Shown one piece after another: positions 1 through 5,788 of a stretch of DNA of 7,640 bases. How positions within the stretch are numbered: position 1 is the first letter of the stretch; every line of letters begins with the position of its first letter. The notes beneath the pieces were generated by a model. That model ran no database searches and had not been told where the DNA came from. It worked only from the letters and a program-made list of their open reading frames with translations. Origin of the DNA: Rhodoferax sp. OV413 (GTDB lineage Bacteria; Pseudomonadota; Gammaproteobacteria; Burkholderiales; Burkholderiaceae_C); assembly GCA_945861195.1 (NCBI GenBank), contig CAMATS010000096.1, positions 1 to 7,640 on the forward strand, written 5' to 3'. The position numbers and the translations under genes were made by a program.

Positions 1-1288
1 CGGCTGCCTCGACCGCCGCGTCCACGCGCACGCCGCCCTTGAGTTTGAGTTCTTTTTTCTGCGCCTCGGTGAGGTCGCTGACCGACATGCCGAGCGCCTG
101 ACCGGTACTCGGAGTCTTGGCCCGCTCCTCGGGTTCATTGGCTTTGCGCACAGGTTTGTCGGCTTCAATTTCAGCTACCACGACGGTCAGGTCTTTGTAG
201 CTGCCGCGACGAAACACGGTCAAGGCACTGCGGGTGCCGGGCTTGGTGGCGCCAACCATGCGAGGCAGATCACTCGACTTGTCGACTACCTTGCCCTCAA
301 ACTTGACGATGATGTCCCCAGCCTCAACACCGGCCTTGTCGGCCGGCGCACCGGGCTCCACTGCCCGCACCAGTGCCCCTTGGGCCTTGCCCAGGCCTAT
401 CGACTCGGCCACCTCTTTGGTGACCTGGTCTATTTGCACTCCAATGCGACCCCGGGTTACCCGTCCCGAGACCCGCAGTTGCTCGCTCACGCGGACCGCC
501 TCATCCATGGGAATGGCAAACGAGATACCCATTGAGCCGCCCGACCGGGAATAAATCTGGCTGTTGATGCCCACCACCTCCCCGCGCATGTTAATCAGCG
601 GACCACCAGAATTGCCTGGATTGATCGCCACATCGGTCTGGATGAAGGGCAAATAGTCGCCTGTGTCGCGCTGCTTGGCGCTGACAATTCCGGCGGTTAC
701 CGTGTTCTCAAGCCCGAAGGGCGAACCGATCGCCATCACCCATTCGCCGACCCTGAGCCGGCTGACATCCCCTACCTTGACGGCCGGCAGTCCGCTGGCT
801 TCGATCTTGACCAGGGCCACGTCGCTGCGCTTGTCAGCGCCTATCAGCTTGGCCTTGAACTCACGTTTATCGGTCAGCGTGACGATCACTTCATCCGCCC
901 CTTCGATCACGTGCGCGTTGGTCATGATCAGGCCATCCGAACTCAGGATGAAGCCCGAGCCGACACCCCTGGGTTGCTCTTCTTCTTGCGGCTGGGGCCG
1001 GTTAGGCCGGGGCGCCTGCCGCGGAGCATTGGGCATGGGCAGGCCAAAACGTTTGAAAAATTCAAGCATCTCCTCGTCCCCACCAGAGCCTGTGCGCGCG
1101 CTGACTTTTTCAAGGGTCCGGATATTCACCACCGAGGGGCCCACCTGCTCCACCAGGTCGGTGAAGTCAGGCAGGGTTCGGGTTTGGGCCAGACCCGGGC
1201 TGGGCAGCACTGTTGTGACTGCCGCGGTCAGGGTCAGCGCCAGCGCCATAGCCAGCGAGTGCAAGGACTTGCGATCAATTCGAATCAT
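1..1288 (-). CDS. degP: DegP/MucD-family periplasmic serine protease (Do-like), 3' end cut by window
   Basis: Trypsin-like HtrA protease/chaperone that degrades or refolds damaged envelope proteins in the periplasm. The frame is open from an ATG at 1288 to the left edge, giving 429 codons with no stop. A signal peptide ends near residue 34 (PGLA|QT). The protease domain covers about residues 40-270 with the full triad: His126 (TNAHV), Asp156 (SDVAL) and Ser227 (GNSGGP). A first PDZ domain spans about 276-375, and a second begins near 396. MucD-type proteins usually run about 470-500 residues, so some 50-70 are missing. A Pro/Gln/Glu-rich stretch (about 86-107) sits where the LA loop of HtrA proteases lies. 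The gene starts 33 bases after rseB, in the position mucD occupies in Pseudomonas. DegQ is the alternative family name; protease assignment is firm. Confidence 0.96.
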   Translation of the reverse strand, partial: MIRIDRKSLHSLAMALALTLTAAVTTVLPSPGLAQTRTLPDFTDLVEQVGPSVVNIRTLEKVSARTGSGGDEEMLEFFKRFGLPMPNAPRQAPRPNRPQPQEEEQPRGVGSGFILSSDGLIMTNAHVIEGADEVIVTLTDKREFKAKLIGADKRSDVALVKIEASGLPAVKVGDVSRLRVGEWVMAIGSPFGLENTVTAGIVSAKQRDTGDYLPFIQTDVAINPGNSGGPLINMRGEVVGINSQIYSRSGGSMGISFAIPMDEAVRVSEQLRVSGRVTRGRIGVQIDQVTKEVAESIGLGKAQGALVRAVEPGAPADKAGVEAGDIIVKFEGKVVDKSSDLPRMVGATKPGTRSALTVFRRGSYKDLTVVVAEIEADKPVRKANEPEERAKTPSTGQALGMSVSDLTEAQKKELKLKGGVRVDAAVEAA

Positions 1289-1294
1289 GGTCAA

Positions 1295-1300
1295 CCTTTC
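1295..1300 (-). promoter_or_regulatory. Ribosome binding site of degP
   Basis: GAAAGG on the minus strand lies 6 bases before the ATG at 1288. It is one of the few good Shine-Dalgarno sequences in the window and supports this start, which also gives a proper signal peptide. Confidence 0.7.
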
Positions 1301-1321
1301 AAGGATGGAAACTAAAAAAAA

Positions 1322-2335
1322 TTATTTACGCTGCAGCGCCTGGGCAAACGCCGCCAGGGTGTGTGGTGGCACCTCACCCACAGCGGTCAGCCACCAGTCG
1401 CCGATACGGCGGGTGAGCGTGTGGGTGGCACCCAGAGCCTGGGCCATCGGCTGGCCATGGCGGCGCGGCTCAAAGGCCTCGATGAACAGCGACACGGTGG
1501 CCAGGCCATCTGAAAAAATCCATTGCAGGGTGCTCTCTGGCCGGGCATCAGCCGGGACGGCCGTGGGGCGCAAATAGCAGCTCACTGCCTGAAAACCAGG
1601 CACCGCCGACTTCATGCCCCAGCCCTGGTCTGCCGCGCTGGTCTTGACCAGGTCAGTCCGCTCGATCTGGTAGCCCTCGGTATTGCCCATCATCTGCGCC
1701 AATTTGGTCATGCTCACAGGGGCATCGAGCTGAAGCTCAGAGAACGCCGCCTGCTCCAGGACCCGTCCGCGTGCATCGATGGTTTGCAATTTAAGGACCA
1801 TGCCGGTTTTTTTCTCGGTCCAGATCTGGTAGGCAAACCGCAATGCGTCATTCGGGCGCAGCTGAACCACGTCGGCCTCAAGGCCAGCCACACGTTCGCT
1901 GCCAGCGAATCGGATGCCATACAACTGGCCCAAGGCCGTGCCGCCGGGATGCAATAGGTTGGGGAACTGGCCGAATGACTCACGCCGCTCGGCCACTGCC
2001 AGGCGGCTGTCCGGGTACAAGGTCAGGAGTTGGTCATTGCGGCGAAAGGTCGACCTGGGTGGCCCGGTGAGGGCCTCCACCCGCTCCATTTGCAAATCGC
2101 CGTCGCAAACATGCCAGATCCTCGCACTCGAAATGCTGTTGCCCGCCGAAACTACAAAAGTGCCGGTGTAAGTCCGTCGGCGCGCTGCCTCGTGCATGCG
2201 CACCAGCCACTCATGGAGGGTGCGCTCAGGAGCCAGCGAAGGCGGCGGGGCCACCGATGGCCCGCCATGGGCCTGTGTCAGCACCGCTGCGCTGAGCAAA
2301 ATGCCGCCAAAGAGCCTCAACAGCTGCCTCAACAT
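1322..2335 (-). CDS. rseB: RseB/MucB, periplasmic regulator of the sigma-E anti-sigma factor
   Basis: RseB binds the periplasmic part of RseA and shields it from DegS-type cleavage; in the family, binding of mislocalised lipid or LPS releases it and activates sigma-E. With the ATG at 2335 the protein has 337 residues, slightly longer than the E. coli and Pseudomonas forms (about 316-318). A signal peptide ends near residue 22 (LTQA|HGG). The LolA-like N-domain covers about 37-200, with family-like stretches YTGTFVV, MERVEALTGPPR and LYPDSR. The C-domain (about 237-330) includes WGMKSAVPGFQ and LQWIFSDGLATVSLF. An in-frame TTG at 2344 would overlap the rseA stop (TTGA) and add three residues. 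The start is uncertain because the region is a 12-base tandem repeat. Family assignment is confident from sequence and gene order. Confidence 0.93.
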   Translation of the reverse strand: MLRQLLRLFGGILLSAAVLTQAHGGPSVAPPPSLAPERTLHEWLVRMHEAARRRTYTGTFVVSAGNSISSARIWHVCDGDLQMERVEALTGPPRSTFRRNDQLLTLYPDSRLAVAERRESFGQFPNLLHPGGTALGQLYGIRFAGSERVAGLEADVVQLRPNDALRFAYQIWTEKKTGMVLKLQTIDARGRVLEQAAFSELQLDAPVSMTKLAQMMGNTEGYQIERTDLVKTSAADQGWGMKSAVPGFQAVSCYLRPTAVPADARPESTLQWIFSDGLATVSLFIEAFEPRRHGQPMAQALGATHTLTRRIGDWWLTAVGEVPPHTLAAFAQALQRK

Positions 2336-2344
2336 CTGCCTCAA
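2312..2344 (-). repeat. 12-base tandem repeat across the rseB start
   Basis: On the minus strand, TTGAGGCAGATG (2344-2333) is followed by TTGAGGCAGCTG (2332-2321) and a partial third copy beginning TTGAGGCTC (2320-2312). It encodes the related tripeptides MRQ/LRQ/LRL. Each unit carries a GAGG Shine-Dalgarno-like core, so the region offers several overlapping start signals: TTG 2344, ATG 2335 and TTG 2332. The last two lie 3 and 6 bases after a GAGG. Confidence 0.75.
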
Positions 2345-2937
2345 GGTGCCTTGCCCTCAAAGGTGGCGCTACGCAAAAACCCGGCCGGGCCTTGTAAGGC
2401 CGAGGCCCCGCCAAATTGTTTGTGGGCAGCCAACAAGGCGTCCAATTGGGCATCGCGAATCATGCTCGGCGGCTCGGCGCCGGGGGCCTGTGCTGCCGCA
2501 AACGGCGCTGACGCCGGTCCGCCTTGAGGCACTGCTGGAACACCCTGGGCCAGCAGCGGGCCCGCGCCAAACTGCTCCTGCCAACCAGGCACCTGCCAGG
2601 CCGCCACAGAGACGAATACTAAACCAGCCAGGCCGGCCACCATGCGCCAAAGAAACTGCCTGTCGTTGGCGGCCGCCGGCCTGTGTGCTGGCAGCGACTC
2701 ACGCTGGATTTGGTCGCGCAAGCGCTGCAGAAAAGCATCCTCAGCCCGGGGCGCTAGCGCCCTGCCGCCGCGCAAGACATCACCCAGCACATGGTAGGCC
2801 TGCCATTGCTGGCGCCCCTGCTCACTCTGGCTCAGCCAATCCAAGGCCTGGGTCAGCTCCGGATCTTGGAGTTGTCCGTCGGCCAAGGCCGATACCAGTT
2901 CGGCCAATGCTTCGTCAGTTTGCGGCAGGGTTTGCAT
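2341..2937 (-). CDS. rseA: RseA/MucA anti-sigma-E factor, single-span inner membrane protein
   Basis: RseA holds RpoE inactive at the inner membrane until stepwise proteolysis frees it. The 198-residue protein has a cytoplasmic RseA N-domain (about 1-80) with the conserved stretch WQAYHVLGDVLRGG at 45-58. One transmembrane helix follows at about 96-114 (LWRMVAGLAGLVFVSVAAW). The periplasmic part has a Pro/Ala-rich linker (about 131-157) and a distinct C-terminal block (159-197, with QLDALLAAHKQFGG and GFLRSATFEGK), probably the RseB-binding or protease-sensing end. It starts 6 bases after the rpoE stop with no clear Shine-Dalgarno, suggesting translational coupling that keeps sigma and anti-sigma in proportion. 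Its stop overlaps the possible TTG start of rseB. N-domain motif and position make the call secure; the role of the tail is inference. Confidence 0.94.
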   Translation of the reverse strand: MQTLPQTDEALAELVSALADGQLQDPELTQALDWLSQSEQGRQQWQAYHVLGDVLRGGRALAPRAEDAFLQRLRDQIQRESLPAHRPAAANDRQFLWRMVAGLAGLVFVSVAAWQVPGWQEQFGAGPLLAQGVPAVPQGGPASAPFAAAQAPGAEPPSMIRDAQLDALLAAHKQFGGASALQGPAGFLRSATFEGKAP

Positions 2938-2943
2938 GGCGTT

Positions 2944-3573
2944 CTACCAGCGCTTTCCAGTTTGTTTGTTCAGCATGGGTTTCAATCTGGTTGAAATAAT
3001 CTCGCGAGCCCGAAAAATTCGGGACCTCACGGTTCCCAGGGGGCAATCCATCAACATGGCTATTTCTTCATAACTCAAACCCTCGATCTCCCTGAGGCTT
3101 AAGGCCTGCTGCAAATCATCCGGCAGGGCTTGCAGGCCGGCATTCACGGCTTGCGCCAACTGTTTGGCTGCCAGCAGAGTTTCCGGGGTTTCATGTGAGC
3201 TTGGTTCCCCGGCAGGCCAAAAAGTTTCATCGCCATCGTCCGCAGGCCCAAAAAATTTATCAGAAAGGCTGGGTTGGCGCTTGAATTCAAGCGGGAACTT
3301 CTTTGCCGTGTTCACGGCAATCCGGTAAAGCCAGGTATAAAACTGGGCATCGCCGCGAAATTGAGGCAGGCCACGGTAGGCTTTGATGAAAGTTTCCTGG
3401 GCAATGTCTTCAACCAGGTCGGTTTCACGCACCATGCGACCGATCAAGCGCTGGATGCGCCGCTGGTACTTGATAACCAGCAATTCAAACGCCCTGGGGT
3501 CGCCGTCGAGCGTGCGCTGCACCAGCAGCGCATCGCTGTCGCTTGCGGGCGGCTGCAAGGGACTCTCACTCAC
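2944..3573 (-). CDS. rpoE: RNA polymerase sigma factor RpoE (AlgU/AlgT type, ECF sigma-E)
   Basis: ECF sigma factor that directs RNA polymerase to envelope stress promoters. From the GTG at 3573 it has 209 residues, normal for the family. Sigma region 2 lies at about 19-92, with DLVEDIAQETFIKAYR (52-67) for -10 binding and WLYRIAVNTAKK after it. Region 4 lies at about 145-199, with the helix-turn-helix LSYEEIAMLMDCPLGTVRSR. The C-terminus is KQTGKRW. The GTG is chosen because it overlaps the stop of the upstream gene as GTGA and gives VSESPLQPP before the conserved SDALLVQRT. A start at 3696 would add 41 Cys/Pro-rich residues read from another frame of the upstream gene. No Shine-Dalgarno precedes the GTG (TTTTGCCCCC), so translation probably depends on coupling. 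I saw no clear GAACTT-type sigma-E promoter just upstream. Confidence 0.95.
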   Translation of the reverse strand: MSESPLQPPASDSDALLVQRTLDGDPRAFELLVIKYQRRIQRLIGRMVRETDLVEDIAQETFIKAYRGLPQFRGDAQFYTWLYRIAVNTAKKFPLEFKRQPSLSDKFFGPADDGDETFWPAGEPSSHETPETLLAAKQLAQAVNAGLQALPDDLQQALSLREIEGLSYEEIAMLMDCPLGTVRSRIFRAREIISTRLKPMLNKQTGKRW

Positions 3574-4037
3574 GGGGGCAAAACCAGGCTGTCCGAGGCA
3601 GTTTGTCCAGCCTGGACTGCAACTGCAGGGGCATACACAGCACGCCGCAGGTCCAACCAGTGCCAGTGGTCCGCGCCGCGCTGGGCCCAGACCCACTGAA
3701 CGCGCCCGGGCCCATCACGCAGGCTCAGCAGCAGGCCAAACTGAACATCGACATGGGGCCGCAAAATACCAGTCCGAGCGCGCGCCGGACCCAGCCAGTG
3801 CCAGATCGAACCGTCCCAAACCAAGACCCCAGACGGCCAGCGCCACCACTGCCGCCAAGCCAGTGCCACAGCCGGCACAAACAGCAGCACAAACAAGCCC
3901 TGACGCCAACTCGGGGTATCAAACGACAGTGTCCAAAGAATGAAAGCCAGCAGGCCCAGTCCAGACAGGCCCAGCAGCAGCAAGCCGTGCCAGCGACTGC
4001 GTCCCACGGGATAGCGGACCGCTGGCGCCGAGTGCAT
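3570..4037 (-). CDS. Small tryptophan-rich membrane protein, YgfX/CptA-like
   Basis: The 155-residue product has two hydrophobic helices close together (about 17-37 and 47-63) followed by a soluble domain of about 90 residues. This matches the YgfX (CptA) layout: membrane hairpin, then a stretch with a WDG..W core (74-79), LLLSL (102-106) and WLDLRR (127-132), resembling the WRDLRR segment of E. coli YgfX. Fourteen of 155 residues are tryptophan. In E. coli YgfX partners with SdhE (YgfY) and has been described as a toxin acting on cytoskeletal proteins; in Pseudomonas a ygfX gene lies just upstream of nadB-algU. Here it sits directly before rpoE, overlapping it by 4 bases (GTGA), and no sdhE is in the window. 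The start at 4037 has only a weak ribosome site. That the gene is real is likely; the family is judged from pattern and context, not an alignment. Confidence 0.72.
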   Translation of the reverse strand: MHSAPAVRYPVGRSRWHGLLLLGLSGLGLLAFILWTLSFDTPSWRQGLFVLLFVPAVALAWRQWWRWPSGVLVWDGSIWHWLGPARARTGILRPHVDVQFGLLLSLRDGPGRVQWVWAQRGADHWHWLDLRRAVYAPAVAVQAGQTASDSLVLPP

Positions 4038-4064
4038 GGTGGGGCTCAGTCAGGGGGCGGGGAT

Positions 4065-4081
4065 CAGGCCAGCCGCCTGGC
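4065..4081 (-). other. Short hairpin(s) just after the fabF stop
   Basis: The 14 bases GCCAGGCGGCTGGC (4081-4068 read on the minus strand) form a perfect 5-bp stem with a GCGG loop. An overlapping alternative stem pairs CAGGC (4079-4075) with GCCTG (4069-4065). It abuts the fabF stop codon and is followed by a C-rich stretch, not a T-run, so it is not an intrinsic terminator. It could slow RNA decay or pause transcription between the fab genes and the sigma-E genes; that is inference. Confidence 0.4.
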
Positions 4082-5329
4082 TCAGGTCAGGCGCTTGAAA
4101 AGCAGCGAGCCATTGGTACCACCAAAGCCAAAATTATTTTTCAGGGCAAGGTCGATGGTCATGTCCCGCGCTGTGTTGGCGCAGTAGTCAAGATCGCACT
4201 CTGGGTCTTGATTGAAGATGTTGATGGTCGGCGGGCTGACCTGGTGGTGCAGGGCGAGCACCGTGAACACCGACTCGATTCCCCCGGCCCCGCCCAGCAA
4301 ATGCCCGGTCATGGACTTGGTGGAGTTAACAACCAATTTTTTCGCATGGTCGCCCAGGGCCGCCTTGATGGCATTGGACTCGTTGAGGTCTCCCAGCGGG
4401 GTCGAGGTGCCGTGAGCGTTGAGGTAGTGAATAGCATCCGCGTTGACGCCCGCATTGCGTATCGCCGCCAGCATAGCCCGGCGCGGCCCGTCCATATTGG
4501 GTGCTGTCATGTGGCTGGCATCTGCGCTCATACCGAACCCGGCGAGTTCGGCGTATATTTTTGCGCCGCGCGCTTTGGCATGCTCAAACTCTTCAAGCAC
4601 CAAGACGCCCGCGCCCTCGCCCAAAACAAAGCCATCACGGTCGCGGTCCCAGGGCCGCGATGCGGTTTGCGGGTCATCATTGCGGGTGCTCAGGGCGCGC
4701 ATGGCGGCAAAGCCGCCAACACCCAAGGGGGAGACCGTGGACTCAGCCCCGCCGGCGAGCATCACATCAGCGTCCCCGTATTCAATCATGCGACCGGCCT
4801 GGCCGATACAGTGCAAACCGGTAGTGCAGGCTGTCACCACTGAGATATTGGGGCCCCTAAAGCCAAAACGTATGGACACCTGACCGGCCACCATGTTAAC
4901 GATGGTCGACGGCACAAAGAAGGGCGAAATACGCCGCGCGCCCCGCTGCATGAACTCGGCATGCACCTCTTCAATCATGGGCAGGCCGCCGATGCCGGAA
5001 CCCAGCACGCAGCCAATGCGGTTGGCGAGTTCTTCGTCCAGCGCCGCGCCAGTGGGCAGACCTGCATCGGCTACAGCCTGGCTGGCAGCAGCAATACCGA
5101 AGTGAATGAAGGTGTCCATGCTGCGTGCTTCTTTGGCACTCATGTAGGACTCCAAATCAAAGCCCTTGACCTCGCCGGCAATTTTGCAGGCAAAGGTCGA
5201 GGCGTCAAATTTGGTGATTGGCCCAATGCCAGACTTGCCCGCGAGCAGCGTGTCCCATGCCTCGGCCACCGTGTTCCCCACGGGGCTGACGCAACCCAAG
5301 CCGGTGATAACTACGCGACGACGTGTCAT
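4082..5329 (-). CDS. fabF: 3-oxoacyl-[acyl-carrier-protein] synthase II (FabF, KAS II)
   Basis: Cytoplasmic elongating condensing enzyme that joins malonyl-ACP to the growing acyl-ACP with loss of CO2; in E. coli it also adjusts unsaturated chain length with temperature. From the ATG at 5329 it has 415 residues, the usual family length, beginning MTRRRVVITGLG. The catalytic set is complete: Cys168 (VVTACTTGLHC), His306 (NAHGTSTPLGD), Lys338 and His343 (KSMTGHLLG), and the C-terminal glycine-rich gating loop FGFGGTN (about 400-406). An in-frame TTG at 5341 would add MHID and is less likely. Neither start has a clear Shine-Dalgarno. The gene follows acpP after 109 bases, the standard fab order, and precedes the YgfX-like gene by 44 bases. 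Confidence 0.98.
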   Translation of the reverse strand: MTRRRVVITGLGCVSPVGNTVAEAWDTLLAGKSGIGPITKFDASTFACKIAGEVKGFDLESYMSAKEARSMDTFIHFGIAAASQAVADAGLPTGAALDEELANRIGCVLGSGIGGLPMIEEVHAEFMQRGARRISPFFVPSTIVNMVAGQVSIRFGFRGPNISVVTACTTGLHCIGQAGRMIEYGDADVMLAGGAESTVSPLGVGGFAAMRALSTRNDDPQTASRPWDRDRDGFVLGEGAGVLVLEEFEHAKARGAKIYAELAGFGMSADASHMTAPNMDGPRRAMLAAIRNAGVNADAIHYLNAHGTSTPLGDLNESNAIKAALGDHAKKLVVNSTKSMTGHLLGGAGGIESVFTVLALHHQVSPPTINIFNQDPECDLDYCANTARDMTIDLALKNNFGFGGTNGSLLFKRLT

Positions 5330-5352
5330 GTCAATATGCAATCAGGTTTATA

Positions 5353-5376
5353 GCTGCCGGGTGCTGCCGGGTGCTG
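5353..5376. repeat. 10-base tandem repeat in the acpP-fabF gap
   Basis: The unit gctgccgggt occurs twice in a row on the plus strand, followed by gctg, giving 24 bases with exact period 10. It lies in the 109-base gap between acpP and fabF, about 24 bases upstream of the fabF ATG. I see no open reading frame of note and no T-run terminator in this gap. Replication slippage is the simplest origin. Confidence 0.8.
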
Positions 5377-5438
5377 TCTGGCTTTGCCCGCCACAAACCC
5401 CATGATTGGCAAAGTACCCAGCCACGCAGCCCAGCGTC

Positions 5439-5678
5439 TCAGGCCTTTTGGTGGGTGTTGGCGTAATCGATGGCGTTTTGAACCGTGGTGATTTTTTCGG
5501 CGTCCTCATCAGGTATTTCAATGCCAAACTCATCTTCGAGTGCCATAACCAGTTCCACGGTGTCTAGCGAGTCGGCACCAAGATCGGCTACGAAGGATTT
5601 CTCAGGGCTGACTTGTGACTCTTCGACGCCAAGTTGCTCGGCAATGATTTTTTTGACGCGGGCTTCGATATCGCTCAT
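5439..5678 (-). CDS. acpP: Acyl carrier protein AcpP
   Basis: Small acidic carrier to which every intermediate of fatty acid synthesis is attached through 4'-phosphopantetheine; it works with FabD, FabG, FabF and FabH and also feeds phospholipid and lipid A synthesis. The 79-residue protein has the canonical attachment site DLGADSLDTVELVM, with Ser37 as the modified serine, and a typical acidic helix II/III region (ALEDEFGIEIPDEDAEKI). Length and start MSDIEARVKKII match the family closely. It has the best ribosome binding site in the window and its own candidate promoter in the 110-base gap after fabG, consistent with very high expression. No anomaly seen. Confidence 0.99.
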   Translation of the reverse strand: MSDIEARVKKIIAEQLGVEESQVSPEKSFVADLGADSLDTVELVMALEDEFGIEIPDEDAEKITTVQNAIDYANTHQKA

Positions 5679-5681
5679 AGG

Positions 5682-5688
5682 TTCCCTC
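5682..5688 (-). promoter_or_regulatory. Ribosome binding site of acpP
   Basis: GAGGGAA on the minus strand, with the GAGG core 6 bases before the acpP ATG. It is the strongest Shine-Dalgarno in the window and fixes the acpP start. Confidence 0.8.
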
Positions 5689-5711
5689 AGCGGGTTGTGG
5701 ATGAAGCGCGA

Positions 5712-5738
5712 ATTTTAGCCGCGCTTGGTGTGGCTCAA
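5712..5738 (-). promoter_or_regulatory. Candidate sigma-70 promoter of acpP
   Basis: On the minus strand a -10 box TAAAAT (5717-5712) is preceded by TTGAGC (5738-5733) at a 15-base spacing, shorter than the ideal 17. Transcription would start near 5705 and give a leader of about 27 bases carrying the ribosome site. A box of this TAAAATTCGCG type is, from memory, frequent in Comamonadaceae promoters. The -10 box sits in an inverted repeat (GCGCG, 9 bases, CGCGC; 5707-5725) that might be an operator or chance. Call is from pattern only. Confidence 0.5.
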
Positions 5739-5752
5739 GCCGGCCATCCGGC
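5739..5752 (-). other. Short perfect hairpin between fabG and acpP
   Basis: GCCGGATGGCCGGC forms a 5-bp stem with a 4-base loop. It directly abuts the candidate -35 box of acpP. No T-run follows, so it is not an intrinsic terminator for fabG transcripts; it could be a pause site, an RNA-stabilising stem or a protein binding site, none of which the sequence alone settles. Confidence 0.4.
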
Positions 5753-5788
5753 AAAGGAGTGAAACGATTTTTTTGCGCTGCATTCAAC

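Noticed and set aside
1314..1338. Possible intrinsic terminator after rseB: palindrome CGCTGCAGCG followed by an 8-base T-run on the transcribed strand
   Set aside because: The palindrome can form only a 3-bp stem with a 4-base loop and is about 7 bases away from the T-run, so a working terminator is unlikely. The T-run follows the rseB stop directly.
663..1577. A 304-codon open frame on the plus strand
   Set aside because: It lies antisense to degP and rseB, whose protein families are certain. It has no recognisable domain and is a product of GC-rich codon bias.
3574..3696. A longer N-terminus for RpoE starting at 3696
   Set aside because: The added 41 residues are Cys/Pro-rich, unlike any sigma factor, and would be read through the coding sequence of the YgfX-like gene in another frame. 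GTG 3573 gives the normal family length.
3574..4160. A sigma-E type autoregulatory promoter (GAACTT with a downstream TCTGA-like box) ahead of rpoE
   Set aside because: Reading the minus strand of this stretch by eye I found no convincing GAACTT element; a matrix scan would be needed to exclude a weak one.
5348..5533. A 61-codon frame on the minus strand across the acpP end and the acpP-fabF gap
   Set aside because: It overlaps acpP in another frame, has no ribosome site and no recognisable features.
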